From DTU018 sp029550685 (GTDB lineage: Bacteria > Bacillota > Syntrophomonadia > Syntrophomonadales > Syntrophomonadaceae), in NCBI GenBank assembly GCA_035412805.1, contig DAONVO010000071.1, forward strand, positions 1-11,696: a stretch of 11,696 bases of DNA, in the 5' to 3' direction. Of this stretch, positions 8,094 to 11,696 are shown piece by piece. Within the stretch, counting starts at the first letter, position 1, and the number at the start of each line of letters is the position of its first letter. The position numbers and the translations under genes were made by a program. The notes under the pieces were generated by a model. It saw only the letters and a list, made by a program, of their open reading frames with translations, was not told where the DNA came from and ran no database searches.

Positions 8094-8818
8094 TTACTGC
8101 TGAGCAAAGGGTGAAATTAATGGAGTTATTGGACATGGCCAAGCTCATTAAAAACTATTTTCCAAAAAAAGCGGTGGAAATTTCTGCAACTCTGGAATTA
8201 TTAAGGGATATTATGGAGGATACCCGCGAGGAAATAAAAAAGCAGATAATGCTGCTTTTTGATAAGGGACTGCATGAGGACATGATTCCCCATAATCAAT
8301 TAGCAGCGGCTATGCTAATATATATGCAACGGTTGCAAGAAATACAGGCTGCTCTGGAACTGGGTGAACAATTTAGAGTGGGTACAGAAAAGGATAAAAA
8401 ACTACGACTTCCAGATTATAAGGCTTATGAGGTTGATCCAGAATTAGTGCATACCCTTCAGGAAAGCTTTACACATACCAGACCTGCAGCCTTTGAGTTA
8501 ATGAACCAACGTTTCGAAGTAAAGACTTGGCACGAAATGTTGATTAAAACATGTGAATTTCTTTTTGACCTGGATCAAGAAAGGTTTGTAAGTTTTCAAT
8601 ACGATTCAGAAATGCGGGGGCGTAAGAAAAAAATCTTTACCACCAATCCGCTAGATAATCGAAAACCACATAGAATAAAGGATAGTGGGATCTTTGTAGA
8701 AACTAATCTGAGTGCCAATTCTATACGGGATTTGATAATCAAACTGTTGCAGAAATACAATATTAAGTTATCCGATTTCAAGGTGTTTTTGCGAGCTGAT
8801 TATAGCAGTTTGCATTAG
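8090..8818 (+). CDS. Protein of unknown function coupled to the HNH endonuclease
   Basis: This 242-residue soluble protein was not recognised with certainty. The start GTG at 8090 overlaps the HNH stop (GTGA), with GAAGAGG upstream. An in-frame ATG at 8120 after AAAGGG is the alternative start. Residues ~1-100 are predicted helical and charged, possibly coiled coil (for example TREEIKKQIMLLFDKG). From ~140 a compact module begins with VKTWHEMLIKTCEFLFDL (W147), continues through a basic patch RGRKKKIF and ends with VETNLSANSIRDL (203-215) and FKVFLRAD. I remember a similar W...LC.L / GRK / VETNLSAN module in other bacterial and archaeal proteins of unknown role near restriction genes; this is memory, not a search. 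No catalytic motif is evident. The basic patch could contact nucleic acid. Tight coupling suggests a partner or regulator of the HNH nuclease. Confidence 0.8.
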   Translation: MITAEQRVKLMELLDMAKLIKNYFPKKAVEISATLELLRDIMEDTREEIKKQIMLLFDKGLHEDMIPHNQLAAAMLIYMQRLQEIQAALELGEQFRVGTEKDKKLRLPDYKAYEVDPELVHTLQESFTHTRPAAFELMNQRFEVKTWHEMLIKTCEFLFDLDQERFVSFQYDSEMRGRKKKIFTTNPLDNRKPHRIKDSGIFVETNLSANSIRDLIIKLLQKYNIKLSDFKVFLRADYSSLH

Positions 8819-8867
8819 ACTGTCTTGCAAGCATAAGAGAATTGAGAAAGGGGAGTTACATTTACAT

Positions 8868-10841
8868 ATGAAAATTGCCACCATTCTTGATCACATAGAC
8901 AGTGGACATATGGCTTTGCCGGAGTTTCAAAGGGGATATGTCTGGAATCGGGAGCAAGTTCGGGGACTATTTGAGTCACTATACAAGCGTCACCCTGTGG
9001 GTGGACTACTGGTATGGGTAACAGAATCCAATTCCGCTCAGTATAGAGGAGACGGAAGTTTGTCACCTGGTGTTGTGCAATTGATTTTAGATGGGCAGCA
9101 GAGGATAACTTCGCTTTATGGAGTTGTAAGGGGTAAACCGCCTAAGTTTTTCGATGGCAATAAACAAGCTTTTACCGGATTATTCTTTAATTTAGAAACC
9201 GAAACTTTTAATTTTTATCAACCTATGAAAATGCAGCAGGATCCATTATGGATAGATGTTAGTAAGTTGATGAAAGAGGGTTCGCAAGCCATGGCTGAAT
9301 TTGCTCAGGAGCTTAGTCAGCGACCCGAGTGTGCAACTAAATTAGGCGAATATCTACAAAGATTGAGCCATTTATTATCTATCACGGATATTGATCTGCA
9401 TGTTGAACAGGTTACCGGAGCGGATAAGACCTTAGATGTAGTAGTTGATATCTTTAATCGTGTAAATAGCGGTGGGACTAAACTATCTAAGGGTGACTTG
9501 GCACTGGCCAAAATATGTGCTGATTGGCCTGAGGCTCGTACGGTTATGAAGAGTAAAATTGAAGAATGGAGCAAAAACGAGTATTCTTTTAATCTTGATT
9601 GGCTGTTGCGTTCTATAAATACAGTATTGACCGGGGAGGCCAAATTCAGCTTCCTGCATGACAAAAGCGCCCAGGAAGTACAAGAAGCATTCATACGTGC
9701 TACTAAAGCTATTGATATATGTCTTAATTTAATCAGTGGTAATTTAGGATTAGATCACGATCGGGTATTGTTTGGAAGATATGCAATCCCTGTCATGGTT
9801 CGTTACATTGATAAAAAGAATGGACAGCTCAGCGCGGAGGAGAGGGATAAGCTTCTATTTTGGTACCTACAGGCGGGTATGTGGGGCAGGTTTTCTGGTT
9901 CAACGGAATCGGTTATTGACCAGGATCTAGCTGTTTTAGAGGACGGGGGAAATGTCTTAGATAATTTAATTGAACAAATGCGCCTCTGGCATGGAACGCT
10001 GAAAGTTGAACCGGCGCATTTTTCAGGATGGAGTTTAGGGGCCAGATTTTATCCGGTTCTTTATATGTTAACCAGAATTGGGGAAGCCAAAGATTGGGGG
10101 TTGGGAATACCCCTGAAACATGGCCTGTTGGGGAAAATGAATAAGCTGGAGATTCATCACATATTCCCTAAAGCTCAATTATATAAGGCTAGGTATTCGA
10201 AATCTGAAGTTAATGCACTGGCAAATTTTTGCTTCCTGACCAAGGAAACAAACTTAAATATAAGTGATCGCCTGCCGGAAGAATATTTCCCGGAAATTGA
10301 GGCCAAACATCCTGGCGCCTTAGCATCGCAATGGATACCTATGGATAAAGAATTGTGGAAGATAAAGAACTACCTGGACTTTTTAGCCGCTAGAAGAGAG
10401 TTGTTGGCGGAAGCAACGAATAAGGTCCTAGAGAATTTACTGCATGGAGATACTAGCTGGCTGGAAGAATTCGAACAGCCTAAGAAAGTCAGCATTACTT
10501 CTATAAACGTAGGAATAGCAGATGAATCAGAAGAAGCTCTCTTATTAGAACTCAACGACTGGGTTGTGGTACGTTCACTTGCAGCGGGAGAATTGGCATA
10601 TGAGTATGTTAATGAGGAAACTGGTGAACAGGAAGCCATATTTGACCTGGCATGGCCATCGGGATTGCAACCAGGACTAACACAACCAGTCGCAGTGTTA
10701 TTAGGCGAAACACCTGAGGTAATAGCTTTGGCCAGCAAAGCAGGATTCCGCTGCTTTACGGATATTGAATCATTCAAAAACTATGTCAAACATGATGTAT
10801 TAAAAGAAGAAAACAATTATGATGAAACATTAACAGCATAG
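8868..10841 (+). CDS. GmrSD-like restriction protein: DUF262 plus DUF1524-type HNH domain, with a C-terminal extension
   Basis: This 657-residue protein resembles the GmrS-GmrD fusion enzymes that cut DNA with glucosylated or otherwise modified cytosines using nucleotide hydrolysis. The N-terminal DUF262 (ParB/Srx-like) part has LPEFQRGYVW (17-26), HPVGGLLVW (42-50) and DGQQR (75-79), the presumed nucleotide-binding and hydrolysis motif. FNRVNSGGTKLS (196-207) is another family signature. The HNH part has HHIFPKA (430-436) followed by N453 and N462 in ALANFCFLTKETNLNIS, matching a DUF1524-type nuclease. Beyond ~535 lies an extension of ~110 residues with FDLAWPSGLQPGLTQPVAV (592-610). The extension may be a separate DNA-binding or nuclease-like module. 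AAAGGGGAG (8847-8855) precedes the ATG with a rather long 12-base spacing. The gene follows the unknown gene by 49 bases with no terminator, so it is probably in the same operon as the HNH pair. Confidence 0.9.
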   Translation: MKIATILDHIDSGHMALPEFQRGYVWNREQVRGLFESLYKRHPVGGLLVWVTESNSAQYRGDGSLSPGVVQLILDGQQRITSLYGVVRGKPPKFFDGNKQAFTGLFFNLETETFNFYQPMKMQQDPLWIDVSKLMKEGSQAMAEFAQELSQRPECATKLGEYLQRLSHLLSITDIDLHVEQVTGADKTLDVVVDIFNRVNSGGTKLSKGDLALAKICADWPEARTVMKSKIEEWSKNEYSFNLDWLLRSINTVLTGEAKFSFLHDKSAQEVQEAFIRATKAIDICLNLISGNLGLDHDRVLFGRYAIPVMVRYIDKKNGQLSAEERDKLLFWYLQAGMWGRFSGSTESVIDQDLAVLEDGGNVLDNLIEQMRLWHGTLKVEPAHFSGWSLGARFYPVLYMLTRIGEAKDWGLGIPLKHGLLGKMNKLEIHHIFPKAQLYKARYSKSEVNALANFCFLTKETNLNISDRLPEEYFPEIEAKHPGALASQWIPMDKELWKIKNYLDFLAARRELLAEATNKVLENLLHGDTSWLEEFEQPKKVSITSINVGIADESEEALLLELNDWVVVRSLAAGELAYEYVNEETGEQEAIFDLAWPSGLQPGLTQPVAVLLGETPEVIALASKAGFRCFTDIESFKNYVKHDVLKEENNYDETLTA

Positions 10842-10843
10842 AC

Positions 10844-10874
10844 GCAAAGAAGGGGTAGCGTTCCCCTTCTTTGC
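10844..10874 (+). terminator. Hairpin just after the GmrSD-like gene
   Basis: The arms GCAAAGAAGGGG (10844-10855) and CCCCTTCTTTGC (10863-10874) are perfect 12-base complements around a 7-base loop, beginning two bases after the stop codon. No T run follows on either strand, so it is not a canonical intrinsic terminator. Its place between two convergent genes suggests it ends or protects transcripts from one or both sides. Confidence 0.6.
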
Positions 10875-10924
10875 TGGTGATATAGAATAATATTTTCAGG
10901 TGGGTCTTAAGTCCCAGTTCCTTT

Positions 10925-11335
10925 TTAATCTTCATCGTCATCATCGTCTCCTTCCAGGTGGGGGACAAAGTTCTCGTCTAGTATATACGATGCAAAGTCA
11001 TTGCCCTGACCATCGTCCCATGCTTTCCATTCGCCAGCTTCCTCATTCCAGTATTGCAGTTCATATAAAAACCAACCCATATCCAGCAGCCTGTACTCAC
11101 AGCATAAAATGTCCAGTATCAATATTGCTGTTCTTACATCAGGCACTGGATAATAGCGCCTTCCTTCGCCGTTGAATTCTCCATAGTGAATAGTCTCCCC
11201 CTCTTTGTAAGGGGCAAAAACTGACAACCTGTACCGTTTTTGAGATAACCTGCAGTCAACTTCTCCCTCCAATTGTTTAGCTAGAGTTTCCAGTTGCTTT
11301 TCATAAAATTCATTTTTTCCCTGAGAACTGTTCAT
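10925..11335 (-). CDS. Small, highly acidic protein of unknown function
   Basis: This 136-residue protein, convergent to the defence genes, was not recognised. It has no signal peptide or membrane segment. The N-terminal 30 residues look helical (FYEKQLETLAKQLEGEV). The middle is aromatic and probably beta-rich (RYRLSVFAPYKEGETIHYG, DMGWFLYELQYW). The C terminus is EGDDDDDED. By count there are about 31 Asp/Glu against 13 Lys/Arg, so the protein is strongly negative. The start is placed at 11335 because AAGGAGG lies eight bases upstream; an ATG eight codons earlier (11359) has that site inside its coding region and no site of its own. Possible roles include a cytosolic metabolic or immunity-like protein, or a DNA mimic. 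None is shown by the sequence. It ends the defence block and may belong to the flanking chromosome. Confidence 0.72.
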   Translation of the reverse strand: MNSSQGKNEFYEKQLETLAKQLEGEVDCRLSQKRYRLSVFAPYKEGETIHYGEFNGEGRRYYPVPDVRTAILILDILCCEYRLLDMGWFLYELQYWNEEAGEWKAWDDGQGNDFASYILDENFVPHLEGDDDDDED

Positions 11336-11343
11336 AGTAGTCG

Positions 11344-11350
11344 CCTCCTT
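11344..11350 (-). promoter_or_regulatory. Ribosome binding site that fixes the start of the acidic-protein gene
   Basis: Read on the minus strand the bases are AAGGAGG, a near-perfect Shine-Dalgarno, eight bases before the ATG at 11335. This favours the shorter protein over the upstream in-frame ATG at 11359. Confidence 0.8.
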
Positions 11351-11458
11351 AAAATTCATAAGAAACTAAATATCAGCTAATTAGGCTGAAAAATTAAAAT
11401 AAAACGCTTATACTTAATAATGCGCTTAATTACTGCTGATATCTATACCAAATGATAA

Positions 11459-11596
11459 AAGAAACAAGATTTGTTGTCAAAAAAAGTAAAACTGTTTTGC
11501 GTGGGTATAGATAATGGATTGATCCTGACTGAGGAGGTGGCAGCTTTTGATGACGATGTTAAAGCTTTGGGAATGACAAGATTTGTCCAATTATAA
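11459..11596 (+). pseudogene. Possible gene remnant (46 codons, no ATG or ribosome binding site)
   Basis: The frame is open between a TAA at 11456 and a TAA at 11594 and translates to a protein-like sequence containing VGIDNGLILTEEVAAF and DDDVKALGMTRFVQL. Only TTG (11471) and GTG (11501) could act as starts and neither has a ribosome binding site. The composition reads like the C-terminal end of a real protein whose 5' part has been lost. It is too short to identify and may be chance. Confidence 0.25.
11463..11587. repeat. Two palindromic copies of ACAAGATTTGT, 112 bases apart
   Basis: The 11-base word ACAAGATTTGT occurs at 11464-11474 and 11576-11586. Each copy sits in its own short palindrome with different outer bases, AACAA-GAT-TTGTT (11463-11475) and GACAA-GAT-TTGTC (11575-11587). 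Keeping symmetry despite a base change would suit a pair of protein-binding sites. The second copy lies within the possible gene remnant. Confidence 0.4.
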
Positions 11597-11642
11597 TTAA
11601 TTTTGGAAAATTTCAAGGAAAATCAGCTTTTACAGCGAAAAC

Positions 11643-11658
11643 TAGGATTATAATCCTA
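11643..11658 (+). promoter_or_regulatory. 16-base perfect palindrome enclosing a TATAAT box
   Basis: TAGGATTATAATCCTA equals its own reverse complement, and its middle contains TATAAT (11649-11654), a consensus -10 element 33 bases before the start codon at 11688. The nearest -35-like word, TTTACA (11629-11634), is only 14 bases upstream, shorter than the ideal 17. A repressor dimer bound here would cover the -10 region. The gap between the arms is zero, so it is more like an operator than a hairpin terminator. Confidence 0.45.
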
Positions 11659-11687
11659 ATTACTACTGTTCACTTTGAGGGGGCAAA

Positions 11688-11696
11688 ATGTCTATC
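11688..11696 (+). CDS. First three codons of a probable gene running off the window
   Basis: ATG TCT ATC follows GAGGGGG (11677-11683) by four bases and lies downstream of the TATAAT-containing palindrome. Only M-S-I is visible, so no function can be given. The spacing to the purine run is short but acceptable. Confidence 0.45.

Larger units (their letters stand above)
11351..11687. other. AT-rich, mostly non-coding stretch with palindromes between two divergent genes
   Basis: This interval separates the minus-strand acidic-protein gene from a probable plus-strand gene starting at 11688, so it should hold both promoters. It contains TCAGC/GCTGA flanking TAATTAG (11373-11389), an inverted repeat TATCTATACC (11440-11449) and GGTATAGATA (11504-11513), two copies of ACAAGATTTGT, a 16-base palindrome at 11643-11658 and a short open stretch at 11459-11596. 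No complete gene with a ribosome binding site is seen inside it, and no clear minus-strand -35/-10 pair could be assigned. Confidence 0.6.

Noticed and set aside
10370..10777. Minus-strand open frame of 135 codons opposite the end of the GmrSD-like gene
   Set aside because: Its low-complexity Ser/Ala/Asn composition is typical of antisense shadow; the plus-strand frame carries the coherent protein.
10901..10916. Near-palindrome TGGGTCTTAAGTCCCA downstream of the acidic-protein gene
   Set aside because: It has a mismatched pair, no T run and no promoter elements nearby, so it cannot be assigned a role beyond chance.
10900..11175. Plus-strand open frame of 91 codons opposite the acidic-protein gene
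   Set aside because: It is His/Arg/Ser-rich shadow sequence without a ribosome binding site; the minus-strand frame has a near-perfect one.
11336..11359. Longer start of the acidic protein at 11359
   Set aside because: The AAGGAGG site lies inside this extension and points to the ATG at 11335.
11452..11514. 20-codon ATG open frame at 11452
   Set aside because: It has no ribosome binding site, is very short and overlaps repeat structure.

Overview
The window is a stretch of bacterial defence island. Nearly every gene is a recognisable or probable DNA restriction component, and seven of them follow one another on the plus strand with short gaps or overlaps. The DNA looks moderately AT-rich, ribosome binding sites are strong AGGAGG-type sites, GTG serves as a start at least once, and transcription ends at simple hairpins. 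This fits a low-to-mid GC Firmicute, perhaps an anaerobic clostridial lineage. That placement is an inference from style, not from a marker gene. No transposase, integrase, tRNA, rRNA or CRISPR array was found.

Layout. Positions 1-5370 hold a type I restriction-modification operon in the order hsdM (5' end cut off by the window edge), hsdS and hsdR. The hsdM-hsdS junction is an ATGA overlap and hsdR follows 16 bases after hsdS. Position 5419 begins a HAD-superfamily phosphatase-like gene. It is followed at 6307 by an Mrr-type restriction endonuclease with an unfamiliar N-terminal domain. A strong terminator-like hairpin (7324-7364) overlaps the end of the Mrr gene. Next comes an HNH endonuclease gene (7391-8093), broken by a 100-N assembly gap at 7555-7654. 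A protein of unknown function overlaps its stop codon (GTGA, 8090-8818). A GmrSD-like DUF262/HNH fusion protein follows at 8868-10841 and ends in a second hairpin. A small, very acidic protein is encoded convergently at 10925-11335 on the minus strand. The last ~350 bases are AT-rich and mostly non-coding. They hold several palindromes, a possible gene remnant and the first three codons of a probable further gene.

Working model. HsdM and HsdS methylate host DNA at a bipartite site, and HsdR adds ATP-driven translocation and cleavage of unmethylated DNA. The Mrr-like and GmrSD-like proteins belong to families that usually cut modified DNA without a methylase partner, so the island could cover both unmodified and modified invading DNA. 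The HNH gene, the unknown gene and the GmrSD-like gene may form a separate multi-gene unit; this is the best candidate here for an undescribed system. A run of eight C residues at the TRD1/central-helix boundary of hsdS is a possible phase-variation switch, because gain or loss of one C gives an almost immediate stop.
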